Source: a virus. From it: a stretch of DNA of 33,517 nt. Positions 5,362 through 12,199 of this stretch are shown piece by piece; the stretch's first letter is position 1, and the number at the start of each line of letters is the position of its first letter. The notes under the pieces were generated by a model that was given only the letters and a program-made list of their open reading frames with translations, ran no database searches and was not told the origin of the DNA. The position numbers were made by a program, and so were the translations under genes. Location of the stretch: positions 1 through 33,517 of the IMG/VR virus record IMGVR_UViG_3300031539_000164, one strand, 5' to 3'.

Positions 5362-6623
5362 GATTTAATCTCCCCGTCTTCGATGTAGATTCCGATCTCG
5401 CCGGTCGTATCGACGTATTCAAGCCAGAGCTGAAAGCCGTTTTCTTTTGCAAGTGAAACGACTAATGCTAGCATATCCTTGTCCATCAGCGACGCTCTGC
5501 GTATGAGCAAGACTTTCAGCGACGGGTTAAGAGCCATACCGATCATCATACTAATTTTGATTTTAGCACCATCGGAAATCTGACTCATTGGATTCCCGTT
5601 ATAAAGCAACGCCCCGCCGTCACTAAATTCTAAACCGGGAACCGGGTATTTCGCATTGCGAATCGCATCCGCCTTTTCCTTCTGCATATCGGCGATTCTC
5701 TTCTCGAATCCTTCGTGAACCGAAACGGCGTTCCGATATTGAGAATCGATTTCCGCCCGGCGCATATTCGATCTAATCTTGTTGTTGAGATCGTCCGCCG
5801 AATTCATGCGCGATTGAATTTCGGAAAGGATCGGGCAAAAGATGGGATCTGACAATGTTAGTTTTTTAACGTAATCGATTGATTTTTTCAAATCACTTTC
5901 CGCCACCTCGAGGGCTTCTTTCAAATCGGATACTTCTTTTTTCCGAATATTCAATATCCGTTCCGCATCATCGATAGCGTCCAATCGTTTGTTTTCTGCG
6001 TCGTGCGCCTTAAGCGCGTCCTGATATTCCGTGGCGATTGCCGCCGCCGAAACTTCCGTGTCGGGAACATCCTTAAATTCCTGCATTGTAGCAAGCGAGC
6101 CCTTGAGTCTGTCAACTTCACGACCGGCGATTGTCCGCTCCTGATACGCCGCTTTGTAATCGACTTCCCATGTGACGAAATCAATATCGAAATCGATCAT
6201 GTCCTTGAGAATTTCGCCCTGCTTTTTTTCGTCCAACTCCGCAAATGCGAGCGGATCGAAAGTGAGCTTGCCGATCAGTTCGTCCAGGACTTTTTGAGGG
6301 CTTGAAAGTTTCGATCCATCTTTCGCTATAACCTCAAGCGGAAGCATCGATGTCCCGCCGTCCTTATCCTTTTTGTATCGGCGGCGAACAAGTAAATCAC
6401 CTAAATCGATCTCCGTCAAAGCCTTGTCCTGTCCTCGCCGGATCGGTTCGACCGGAGCGAATTTCGGGCCGCCGATTGCGGTTGCAATCGTATCAAGTAT
6501 GCTCGATTTGCCCGATTCGTTTGGCCCTGAAAGTTTTATTACATCCCCGTCCGGGATAATCTCAACGACTTTCAGAACCTTAAAATTTTCTGCTTTTAGT
6601 CTGATAACTTTGAAATCCGTCAT
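5358..6623 (-). CDS. SMC/RecF-like ATPase, 421 aa
   Basis: This is an ABC-class ATPase of the RecF/SbcC/SMC type, which grips DNA through ATP-driven dimerisation. Residues 33-41 are the Walker A loop (GPNESGKSS) after the family N-terminus (VIRLKAENFKVLKVVEI). Residues about 160-320 are charged and helical, a short coiled-coil arm with one Cys-Pro turn (PIFCPILSE) like a reduced zinc hook. The signature region is QISDGAKIKISMMIGMAL (from 347). The Walker B equivalent reads LKVLLIRRASLMD (369-381), so the usual Asp-Glu pair is Arg-Arg. Many phage relatives known to me have an IRDGSLLD-like variant here, so this is a further loss. It lies in one operon with a RecB-like nuclease and a gp3-like protein, suggesting a DNA repair or recombination set. 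Confidence 0.82.
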   Translation of the reverse strand: MTDFKVIRLKAENFKVLKVVEIIPDGDVIKLSGPNESGKSSILDTIATAIGGPKFAPVEPIRRGQDKALTEIDLGDLLVRRRYKKDKDGGTSMLPLEVIAKDGSKLSSPQKVLDELIGKLTFDPLAFAELDEKKQGEILKDMIDFDIDFVTWEVDYKAAYQERTIAGREVDRLKGSLATMQEFKDVPDTEVSAAAIATEYQDALKAHDAENKRLDAIDDAERILNIRKKEVSDLKEALEVAESDLKKSIDYVKKLTLSDPIFCPILSEIQSRMNSADDLNNKIRSNMRRAEIDSQYRNAVSVHEGFEKRIADMQKEKADAIRNAKYPVPGLEFSDGGALLYNGNPMSQISDGAKIKISMMIGMALNPSLKVLLIRRASLMDKDMLALVVSLAKENGFQLWLEYVDTTGEIGIYIEDGEIKS

Positions 6624-6656
6624 AACATTTCACCGTCCATTTCCTTTAATCTGAGT

Positions 6657-6773
6657 TTAATGACCAATCCAGTACCCCAAGGCCGCGAATGCGATACAGA
6701 GGAGGACCAGTTTCCAAATCCTGATCTCCATGCATCCTGGCATCGGGTCGTATGTGTGCAGGATAACTTTCAC
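6657..6773 (-). CDS. Single-pass membrane micropeptide, 38 aa, GTG start
   Basis: The gene begins at the GTG 6771-6773, which overlaps the TGA of the 401-aa gene (GTGA) and has GGAGG eight bases upstream; it ends with the TAA at 6657-6659. The product has a short polar N-terminus and one hydrophobic helix near the C-terminus (LVLLCIAFAALGYWIGH). Downstream ATGs in the same frame (residues 11 and 15) are possible alternative starts. The competing 61-residue frame (6646-6831) lacks an SD and is arginine/proline-rich, so I reject it. Confidence 0.62.
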   Translation of the reverse strand: MKVILHTYDPMPGCMEIRIWKLVLLCIAFAALGYWIGH

Positions 6774-7975
6774 TTTTCGGCCTCCAAGTCGCTCGTATCG
6801 TCGGTTTCCATTCCCGCTCCGGTAGTCGCATCTTGTAATATCAACTCATTGAGCCATGCTAAAATCTTTAAGGCGGTCGATTCGGGCAAGGTCTTAAGGC
6901 TTTTACCGCCGAAAGTTTTCAGCCCCTTCCCCAAGATTTTCTTCATTCCGTATTCGTTCTGCCCGTAAGCTTTGGCAAGCTCGCGAATCCTCCGCTCGGT
7001 TTCGGGGCAAATCGTCGGTTCGCCCTGTGGCGGAATCGGCTCCGTATGATTATCCAGATTCGAGATATCGATCGGTTCCGCTTCCGGCTTCTCATTATTC
7101 CCGTCGACCAATTCGTCATAAGTACCCTCCGCATGATCGGGAATGGCGATATGCTTTGCCGATGCGGGGAGAGTGATAAAGGCATTCCCCGCCGTCAATT
7201 TCGGAATCGATTCGGGGATTTCCAGATATACTTCCGGGAAGGTTGTCTTTTTGAACGTGTTCGATTCATCCGCCGGTTGATAGCCCTCCGTCAGGCGGAC
7301 CTTCAATTCAAGGCGTAACAGCCCCGGCCATTGCCCGCCCGTGAGTCCCATAAAGGCCTGCACTTTCGTAATAATGCTCTGTAGCGTTCGGATTCCGCCG
7401 CTCACGAACCGGAACAGATTCAAATCGGGCAACTTGTAAAGATAAAGCTCCATGATTATCCGTTCCCGGCAAGCCGATTTGATTGTGTCCGAACCGATGC
7501 GATAGGGGCAGGTCATGGGGTCGCATTTGATTTCCGATTCCCCGAGCGTTTCCCGGGAACGTCGTGTAGCGTGTCCTGAGTCGCTCCAGAGGAAAGTTCG
7601 GGCATCCCATGCCCAATGATTCCGACAGAACAAATTTCGCCCCTGGTAGCATTCCAGGCCTATTGTGAGGCATTCCCTCGGATGAAGAAGGAAGGTGCAG
7701 TCCAACCGCGTCGGTTTTGGCCCGTATAGTTCGGTTATTTTGCCCTTAAGCCGCTCATCGATATTCCCAAAAGTGAAGTAATTCAAAGCCTGTGGGAATT
7801 CCGCGCCCCAGTTCGACTGCCCGCATTTCTCGCATTTAAGGTTCTCGATCGATTGGATCGTTTTACATTGTCCGCACTTATGAACCTTATGCCCGACCCG
7901 GATCGTTCCGGTCCGCATCGGATAGGGGTTGTGCATTTTATCGATCCGACTTTTTACGCGGTTTGGAGAAATCAT
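6770..7975 (-). CDS. Zinc-ribbon protein resembling the phage gp3/recombination-directionality family, 401 aa
   Basis: The start overlaps the nuclease stop (ATGA) and has AAGGTG upstream. Residues 34-51 form a zinc ribbon (CGQC then CEKC). The segment FPQALNYFTFGNIDERLKGK, then a cysteine-containing middle, then CRERIIMELYLYKLPDLNLF and the basic strand LRLELKVRLTEGYQ, follow the order I know from actinophage gp3-like recombination directionality factors: an N-terminal FRFTS-like strand, a Cys insert, a P-x-L-P-x-L segment and a final strand pair. No integrase is present here, so a role in excision is unlikely. A DNA-binding role with the nearby nuclease and ATPase is more plausible. Residues about 330-401 form a helical tail. 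The family call is moderate. Confidence 0.6.
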   Translation of the reverse strand: MISPNRVKSRIDKMHNPYPMRTGTIRVGHKVHKCGQCKTIQSIENLKCEKCGQSNWGAEFPQALNYFTFGNIDERLKGKITELYGPKPTRLDCTFLLHPRECLTIGLECYQGRNLFCRNHWAWDARTFLWSDSGHATRRSRETLGESEIKCDPMTCPYRIGSDTIKSACRERIIMELYLYKLPDLNLFRFVSGGIRTLQSIITKVQAFMGLTGGQWPGLLRLELKVRLTEGYQPADESNTFKKTTFPEVYLEIPESIPKLTAGNAFITLPASAKHIAIPDHAEGTYDELVDGNNEKPEAEPIDISNLDNHTEPIPPQGEPTICPETERRIRELAKAYGQNEYGMKKILGKGLKTFGGKSLKTLPESTALKILAWLNELILQDATTGAGMETDDTSDLEAEK

Positions 7976-8934
7976 TGTTCACCTTCTACGATCCGGACTG
8001 TTGCGACATCCGACTTGCATACCGATTGATAAGGGCAATCTGGGCAAGGGCTTTGATAAGCCGTCCGCCCGGTCGGTAGCCAGCATCCCGTTTCCTCGGC
8101 CAACTGGTACGATCTGATTTGAGCGGCCATTTTTTCCCGAAATCGTTCGATCTGCTCCTCGGTGAAAGTGCACTCGTAAAGTGCCGGGAATCGCGGATCG
8201 CCCTTTTTCCGACCGTCTTTCGCGTTCGATTTCAGGGGAACCAGGCCATAAGGATAATATCGGTAAACCGCATGAGGCCATGTCGCAAATCTCTGTCCCT
8301 TTATATGACATTTCGTGCATTCTGGCAAAAGATTATTTTCGGGGAAATCGTGAATGTGCGGGTTGTCCGGCGCATAAGGTTCATCGTCGAGAAGGACAAC
8401 CCCATATCGCATGGCATAATTCTGTAGCGGAACCTGCTCGTCGTTTTGCATTGCGCGAATTTCCGGGCGCATCTTCCCGGTTTTCAATTCGTAAATGACG
8501 AGCCGATTTTTATTCGTTCTGAGCTGATCGAAACGTCCGCGAATCGTAACGGGTTTTATCATGGGATGTTCGAATCTGACATAAAACCATCGTTCGCTTG
8601 AGAGCAATTCGACTCCCTCGTTGTGTTGCCAGTAAACCTCGATCAATTCGATCATATCCACTTCTCGCTTTTCGCGCCCGGTTGCGCCCCAATCGACCGG
8701 GACATCCTCGTTATCGCGGATTTCCGAATCGATCATGTCGCGGCAAAGTGATGGGATGTCGTAATTGGGATTTTCGTGCAGAAGTTTTATAGCGGCATGA
8801 GAAGCGGAACCGATTAGAAATGCCGCTGACCGAAATGCGGGTTTATGATCCGGACTTGTTCGGTAGAATCGCTTTTTGTTACACTCGCTGAATTCTTTCA
8901 GGCCCGAATAACTATATGCATGCTCAATATTCAC
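7972..8934 (-). CDS. RecB/Cas4-like PD-(D/E)XK nuclease, 320 aa, GTG start
   Basis: I start this gene at the GTG 8932-8934: GAGGAGGAG lies eight bases upstream and the GTGA overlap couples it to the preceding gene. A longer reading from 9015 overlaps that gene by 85 bases. Active-site elements appear in family order: His46 (SASHAAIK), Asp136 (IRGRFDQL), Glu149 and Lys151 (LVIYELKTGK), and the QLxxY-like motif QNYAM (171-175). Cysteines at CTKC (about 206) and the C-terminal CPDCPYQSVC resemble the Fe-S-binding cysteines of Cas4/AddB-type nucleases. It probably processes DNA ends as an exonuclease. The SMC-like ATPase and gp3-like gene downstream suggest a shared recombination or replication job. 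Confidence 0.85.
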   Translation of the reverse strand: MNIEHAYSYSGLKEFSECNKKRFYRTSPDHKPAFRSAAFLIGSASHAAIKLLHENPNYDIPSLCRDMIDSEIRDNEDVPVDWGATGREKREVDMIELIEVYWQHNEGVELLSSERWFYVRFEHPMIKPVTIRGRFDQLRTNKNRLVIYELKTGKMRPEIRAMQNDEQVPLQNYAMRYGVVLLDDEPYAPDNPHIHDFPENNLLPECTKCHIKGQRFATWPHAVYRYYPYGLVPLKSNAKDGRKKGDPRFPALYECTFTEEQIERFREKMAAQIRSYQLAEETGCWLPTGRTAYQSPCPDCPYQSVCKSDVATVRIVEGEQ

Positions 8935-9221
8935 GAACGAATCTCCTCCTCTACAAACATCTCCTCGGTTTCGACCGTCACGGTTTCGATTTCCAAGGCG
9001 ACCGGCCCGCGACAAAAGATACGCGCCGATTGCTCGTGGGTCGCGACGGTCTCGTACATCTTTTCCAGAATGTTGAATGCGCTGGTCTTCGACTTGCCCT
9101 CTATCTCCTCGGCAAGAATACGGGAGGAGCCGGGGCTGGGAACGAAATCGACCTTTTCAAAAATGGTGACCTCGCCCTGTTTGTCGGTCATCTTCGTGAC
9201 GATCCAGTGATGTGCAGACAT
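8931..9221 (-). CDS. Hypothetical acidic protein, 96 aa
   Basis: The ATG at 9219-9221 follows AGGAGAGAAGG. The protein is a mixed alpha/beta fold with an acidic C-terminus (LEIETVTVETEEMFVEEEIR) whose codons provide the GAGGAGGAG SD of the nuclease gene. No family is recognised. Coupling to the nuclease suggests a shared process, perhaps inhibition or single-strand binding, but that is a guess. Confidence 0.65.
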   Translation of the reverse strand: MSAHHWIVTKMTDKQGEVTIFEKVDFVPSPGSSRILAEEIEGKSKTSAFNILEKMYETVATHEQSARIFCRGPVALEIETVTVETEEMFVEEEIRS

Positions 9222-9257
9222 TCCTTCTCTCCTGCGTTTAAGCGCGCCCGCATAAGA

Positions 9258-9467
9258 TCATATTTTCCCCGCTAACAATTTCCGCCGGTACGCCCGTGCG
9301 GACTCGCGGTCTACCAAATACGTGCCAGTCTTACCGGGCAATTTATCGTACTTCAGATACCCCGCGAGGCAGAGTATCCGCACCGTGCCAATCGACTTGC
9401 CGAGCATTTTCGCGCACTCGGCAAGCGTCATAGGTCGTTGTTTTCGTTTCGGTTTTTTGTCATTCAT
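9258..9467 (-). CDS. Small helix-turn-helix protein, 69 aa
   Basis: This resembles excisionase/MerR-type small DNA-binding proteins (HTH_17 pattern): MTLAECAKMLGKSIGTVRIL is a clear helix-turn-helix, followed by a Tyr/Leu turn and a basic wing (KYDKLPGKTGTYLVDRES) and a final basic helix (RAYRRKLLAG). The start is the ATG at 9465-9467 with GGTGA upstream, overlapping the previous gene by eight bases; the GTG at 9479 is less likely. As second gene after the strong promoter it is a candidate early regulator. No integrase is present to pair with it, so an excisionase role is unlikely. Confidence 0.75.
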   Translation of the reverse strand: MNDKKPKRKQRPMTLAECAKMLGKSIGTVRILCLAGYLKYDKLPGKTGTYLVDRESARAYRRKLLAGKI

Positions 9468-9807
9468 AATTTTCACCACAATAAAAACAATGTGTCTTAA
9501 CGCGCTTTTTTTGTCCGCAAGCGGGGCATTTCCCGCGAGGTTCCCGCTCAGATTTAATCTTTTCTTTTATTTCCGCCAACTCATCCGCTTCCGGCATGTA
9601 TCCAAAAAACAATTTAGTCACATGGCCGTTATGTTTGACGTGGTGCCATTCTCGCCCGCACAGATGCTTGCGAGCGTTTGCGCGGGAAAGCCCGGTCATT
9701 TTCGCGAGCTGGATTTCATCAAACATCCCGTCGCATCGGGCGCGCATTGCACCGTTCGATAGGCCATGAATCGACGGGGATGAATTTTTGTAAGAGTGAA
9801 ATGACAT
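9460..9807 (-). CDS. HTH plus zinc-ribbon protein, first gene of the early operon, 115 aa
   Basis: The ATG at 9805-9807 follows AAGGA by six bases and lies about 20 bases after the predicted transcription start. The longer TTG reading from 9861 would start inside the promoter's -35 box, so I reject it. Residues about 30-50 form a helix-turn-helix (FDEIQLAKMTGLSRANARKH). The C-terminus has a four-cysteine zinc ribbon (C94, C97, C107, C110: CPAC and CFYC). As the leader gene after the strongest promoter, with a palindrome just upstream, it may regulate its own promoter. No named family is recognised. Confidence 0.72.
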   Translation of the reverse strand: MSFHSYKNSSPSIHGLSNGAMRARCDGMFDEIQLAKMTGLSRANARKHLCGREWHHVKHNGHVTKLFFGYMPEADELAEIKEKIKSEREPRGKCPACGQKKRVKTHCFYCGENYE

Positions 9808-9832
9808 CCGTTTTCCTTTTTCCAACACCCTA

Positions 9833-9861
9833 AATTTACCACACCCCGGACAGCTTGTCAA
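9833..9861 (-). promoter_or_regulatory. Sigma70-type promoter P1 for the early operon
   Basis: Read on the minus strand, the -35 box is a perfect TTGACA (9856-9861), the spacer is exactly 17 bp, and the -10 is TAAATT (9833-9838), preceded by TG one base before it (extended -10). Transcription should begin near 9826, just before the 115-aa gene. It lies 36 bases after the late-operon terminator. The same layout recurs at 26155-26183 and 31462-31490. Confidence 0.85.
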
Positions 9862-9865
9862 GAAG

Positions 9866-9877
9866 TTTCTTAAGAAA
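9866..9877. promoter_or_regulatory. 12-bp perfect palindrome next to the P1 -35 box
   Basis: TTTCTTAAGAAA is fully symmetric and ends five bases from the -35 hexamer. It could be a repressor or activator site for one of the small HTH proteins of the same operon. Being AT-rich it could also be chance or an UP-element-like sequence. Confidence 0.4.
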
Positions 9878-9896
9878 TATCGTAAAAAAACTGGTT

Positions 9897-9924
9897 AAAA
9901 AATCCCCGGCTTTTCGACCGGGGA
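9897..9924 (-). terminator. Rho-independent terminator ending the late operon
   Basis: On the minus strand a stem of CCCCGG and CCGGGG (9904-9909 with 9918-9923, extended by one T-A pair) and an eight-base loop are followed at once by a run of six U (9897-9902). It stands 30 bases after the last late gene and directly before promoter P1, separating late from early transcription on the circle. Confidence 0.92.
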
Positions 9925-9953
9925 GGAGAGGAGGGACGATCCCTATTGCCGTT

Positions 9954-10259
9954 TCATTTTATCTTGAATATACGTTTGAACCAATTCCGTACCTCGCGCT
10001 CCGTTTTTGCCGGTTGCGCCTTCGCGATTTTGCCCGGAGCCTCGCTCAAAAACTTTTTGAGCTTGCTCTCGAATTTCGCCATATACTTTTTAATCGCCGG
10101 AGCGATTATCGCTTCGAGTTCCTCACGGTCGATTTCGATGGAGGCGTTCTTAAAGAAATCCTGTACGCCGTTCAGAAAATAGTCTTTGGATTTGCCAATT
10201 TCGTATTCGGCGTGAGTCAGCCAAAAGCGCACACCCTCATCATTATTTATTTTCGCCAT
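9954..10259 (-). CDS. Hypothetical helical protein, last late gene, 101 aa
   Basis: The start has GGAGGG eight bases upstream and overlaps the preceding holin-like gene. The protein is charged and helical throughout, with a basic C-terminus (REVRNWFKRIFKIK) that may be an amphipathic membrane-binding helix, and a middle acidic helix (IDREELEAIIAPAIKKYMAK). No enzyme motif is seen. Its place after two holin-like genes suggests a lysis-cassette accessory, such as an antiholin or membrane-disrupting protein; this is inferred from position only. Confidence 0.6.
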   Translation of the reverse strand: MAKINNDEGVRFWLTHAEYEIGKSKDYFLNGVQDFFKNASIEIDREELEAIIAPAIKKYMAKFESKLKKFLSEAPGKIAKAQPAKTEREVRNWFKRIFKIK

Positions 10260-10536
10260 TCGTTTGCCCTCCGTTTTCTTTCATTCCCCTGATTATGTTC
10301 GCGGCAAACGTCCCCAAGTCGGCCTTGGTAACTTTGCCGTTTCCGGCTTTCGCGACGTCTAGATAATCCTTTGCGAATTTGACTCCCATGTACACGACAC
10401 CGGCGGTAAGCGCGATGTATTCCCAACGTTCAGGGGTCATGATCCGCATGATTGTAAGGACGGTCGCGCAAACAATAATCACGCCCGTGATAATCGCTCG
10501 CGTTTGATAATCTGCTTGTGAACTATTTCCGTTCAT
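10243..10536 (-). CDS. Holin-like protein with two membrane helices, 97 aa
   Basis: Holins form lesions in the inner membrane to end infection. This protein has two hydrophobic segments, residues about 13-29 (AIITGVIIVCATVLTIM) and 38-53 (YIALTAGVVYMGVKFA), separated by a short charged turn (RIMTPERWE), and a polar C-terminal tail. Size and layout fit class II holins. It follows the tail fibre and another small membrane gene, a usual site for lysis genes. The start overlaps the previous stop (ATGA); its SD is weak, so translation probably depends on coupling. Confidence 0.6.
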   Translation of the reverse strand: MNGNSSQADYQTRAIITGVIIVCATVLTIMRIMTPERWEYIALTAGVVYMGVKFAKDYLDVAKAGNGKVTKADLGTFAANIIRGMKENGGQTNGENK

Positions 10537-10748
10537 TTTTTTATGTCCCTTATCATGTCTTTAATCCACGACAAATCAGCTTTGATCGTGGTGATGTCGT
10601 TTTGAAGCTGTTCAATCGTGCATCGATGCCGCTCAATTTCATTTTGCGATTCCCGTATCTGATAGGCATATACGGAAGTCGCGGCGATGAAGCCGATAAG
10701 AATCAGAGTGGCCGGAATCCATTGCGCTAAATTAAAAGTTTTTTTCAT
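10533..10748 (-). CDS. Membrane protein with coiled-coil tail, 71 aa
   Basis: A basic N-terminus and one membrane helix (residues about 11-29, IPATLILIGFIAATSVYAY) precede a heptad-rich coiled coil (QNEIERHRCTIEQLQNDITT). This layout fits an inner-membrane spanin or a XhlA-like holin partner. The ATG overlaps the fibre gene's stop (ATGA). No outer-membrane spanin lipobox protein is visible next to it, so the spanin reading is not secured. Confidence 0.6.
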   Translation of the reverse strand: MKKTFNLAQWIPATLILIGFIAATSVYAYQIRESQNEIERHRCTIEQLQNDITTIKADLSWIKDMIRDIKK

Positions 10749-12199
10749 GGCAAACTCACATTCCCAAAGTTGATAATAGTCCCCGCGTTACCGGCATTCC
10801 CGTCCTGTCCGGTATCGCCGTCCTGACCCGCGCCCGCGCCGGAACCCCTTACGCCGCCTCCACCCAACGATCCGCCCGCGACAGTCCAGGTTCCATTAAC
10901 GGGCAATTTATTATAAATCGCGACGATTATACCACCATTGCCGCCCGATCCGCCCGCGCCTCCTCCTCCTCCTCCTGCATTTCCGAGAAGGGGTACGACA
11001 CCATCCGCGCCGTTGCCGCCCGCCCCGCCATTTCCGCCAGCCGCCGTGATAGTCCCATTGTTTTCTATTTCATCCGCCATGATGAGAAGACATGCGCCGC
11101 TCGCTCCGTCTCCCCCCGATCCTCCCCCTCCACCGCCGGTATTCCCGGCACGATCCGCCGCGCCTCCTCCCGCCGATCCGCCACCGCCGTGAGTCGCGTT
11201 GCCTTGGAATATAGCTGTGAAGCCGGTCGTAATGAGGCACCGCTGATGAATAGCCGTTATCAAATCTCTCGGTCGTCCGGCCTGTGCGCCGGGGATTGTT
11301 GCGGTGCCAGCCGCGCCGCCCGCGCCAGCCGCGCCGCCCGTTGCCGGTAAAGTGTCGCCGCCTTTGCCTCCGATTTTACCGGTCGATCCGCTCGCTCCGA
11401 TTGAGCTTGTCGTTGAACTTCCCGCGCCGCCCGCCGTTCCCGCTGTCCCGTTTCCGGTTCCAACCGAGCCATTGCCGCCCGCTTTCCCGGCTGGTCCCGC
11501 GAGTCCCCACCAAACCGTGCAATTCGACGACGGTGTGGCGATTGCGAACGTCGGCGATGTGCCAGGACTTCCCGCCGCGCCGCCGGTTCCGCCCGAAGCA
11601 TTTCCGCCCGCGCCCCCGTCGCCTCCCTTCGCGCTTATCGTCCCGTTGTTCGTGATTTTTGTTTTGCAGAATATCTTATAACCCTGCGTCGAAAGGGTTT
11701 TCCCGGAATCGATTGTTAGCGAATTGTAGTACACATCCGCCGTCAATCCGGTATCGACGGATATCGTTACGTCTCCGGTCGAACCGTCCGTCACCGCGAG
11801 GCGGATCACGTTCGCAAATTCGAGAGCGTTTTCAGCCGCATTCACGCAAGCCGCCTTGCCAGCCGCGCCGGTGTAATTCGCCGGGGTATCGGTAAGGGCG
11901 ATGAAGGTCGAAACGCCGGGCGATATCGCGCTGAAAATAAGTGCCCCATTTGTTTCATCGACTACAACAGCTTGTCCATCCGCGCCGGTGTAGGCATCGG
12001 GTGTGTCGGTCAATTCAAGAAATGTACCCAAGCTATCCGATCCGCCGCCGTGCGAATGCGTATCTGCATATTTTTCGCGAGCGATATTTAATTTCGACGG
12101 CGGTTTAGGCTGCTTATCCATGACCTTATGGATCATGGCGTTGACGAGATCGGGCAGTGTTCGGTTGCGAGTGCTTCTATCGATTGGATACTGGCTCAT
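10745..12199 (-). CDS. Glycine-rich tail fibre/adhesin, 484 aa
   Basis: This is a probable receptor-binding fibre. After a short N-terminal segment with THSHGGGSDS, residues 60-89 and 99-128 are two copies of a repeat (FLELTDTPDAYTGADGQAV against FIALTDTPANYTGAAGKAA) with a 39-residue period, a type known from phage fibres. A beta-rich segment (about 140-180) follows. The rest (about 180-475) is dominated by Gly-Gly-Ala/Ser/Asn runs, resembling the polyglycine-helix sandwich of T-even gp38-type adhesins. It follows the tail-tip protein with an ATGA overlap. The Gly-rich part creates proline-rich antisense frames that are not genes. Confidence 0.78.
   Translation of the reverse strand: MSQYPIDRSTRNRTLPDLVNAMIHKVMDKQPKPPSKLNIAREKYADTHSHGGGSDSLGTFLELTDTPDAYTGADGQAVVVDETNGALIFSAISPGVSTFIALTDTPANYTGAAGKAACVNAAENALEFANVIRLAVTDGSTGDVTISVDTGLTADVYYNSLTIDSGKTLSTQGYKIFCKTKITNNGTISAKGGDGGAGGNASGGTGGAAGSPGTSPTFAIATPSSNCTVWWGLAGPAGKAGGNGSVGTGNGTAGTAGGAGSSTTSSIGASGSTGKIGGKGGDTLPATGGAAGAGGAAGTATIPGAQAGRPRDLITAIHQRCLITTGFTAIFQGNATHGGGGSAGGGAADRAGNTGGGGGGSGGDGASGACLLIMADEIENNGTITAAGGNGGAGGNGADGVVPLLGNAGGGGGGAGGSGGNGGIIVAIYNKLPVNGTWTVAGGSLGGGGVRGSGAGAGQDGDTGQDGNAGNAGTIINFGNVSLP

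Noticed and set aside
6646-6831. 61-codon minus frame overlapping the 38-aa membrane micropeptide
   Set aside because: No SD, Arg/Pro-rich, and overlaps the 401-aa gene by about 60 bases; the GTG frame with GGAGG fits the junction much better.
9258-9467. Excisionase (Xis) of a lysogeny module
   Set aside because: The fold fits, but no integrase, attachment-site pair or repressor cluster is visible, so only a general HTH call is made.
10938-11681. Long proline-rich open frames on the plus strand
   Set aside because: They are the antisense of the glycine-rich fibre (GGC/GGT codons read backwards as proline); no SD sites and no family.
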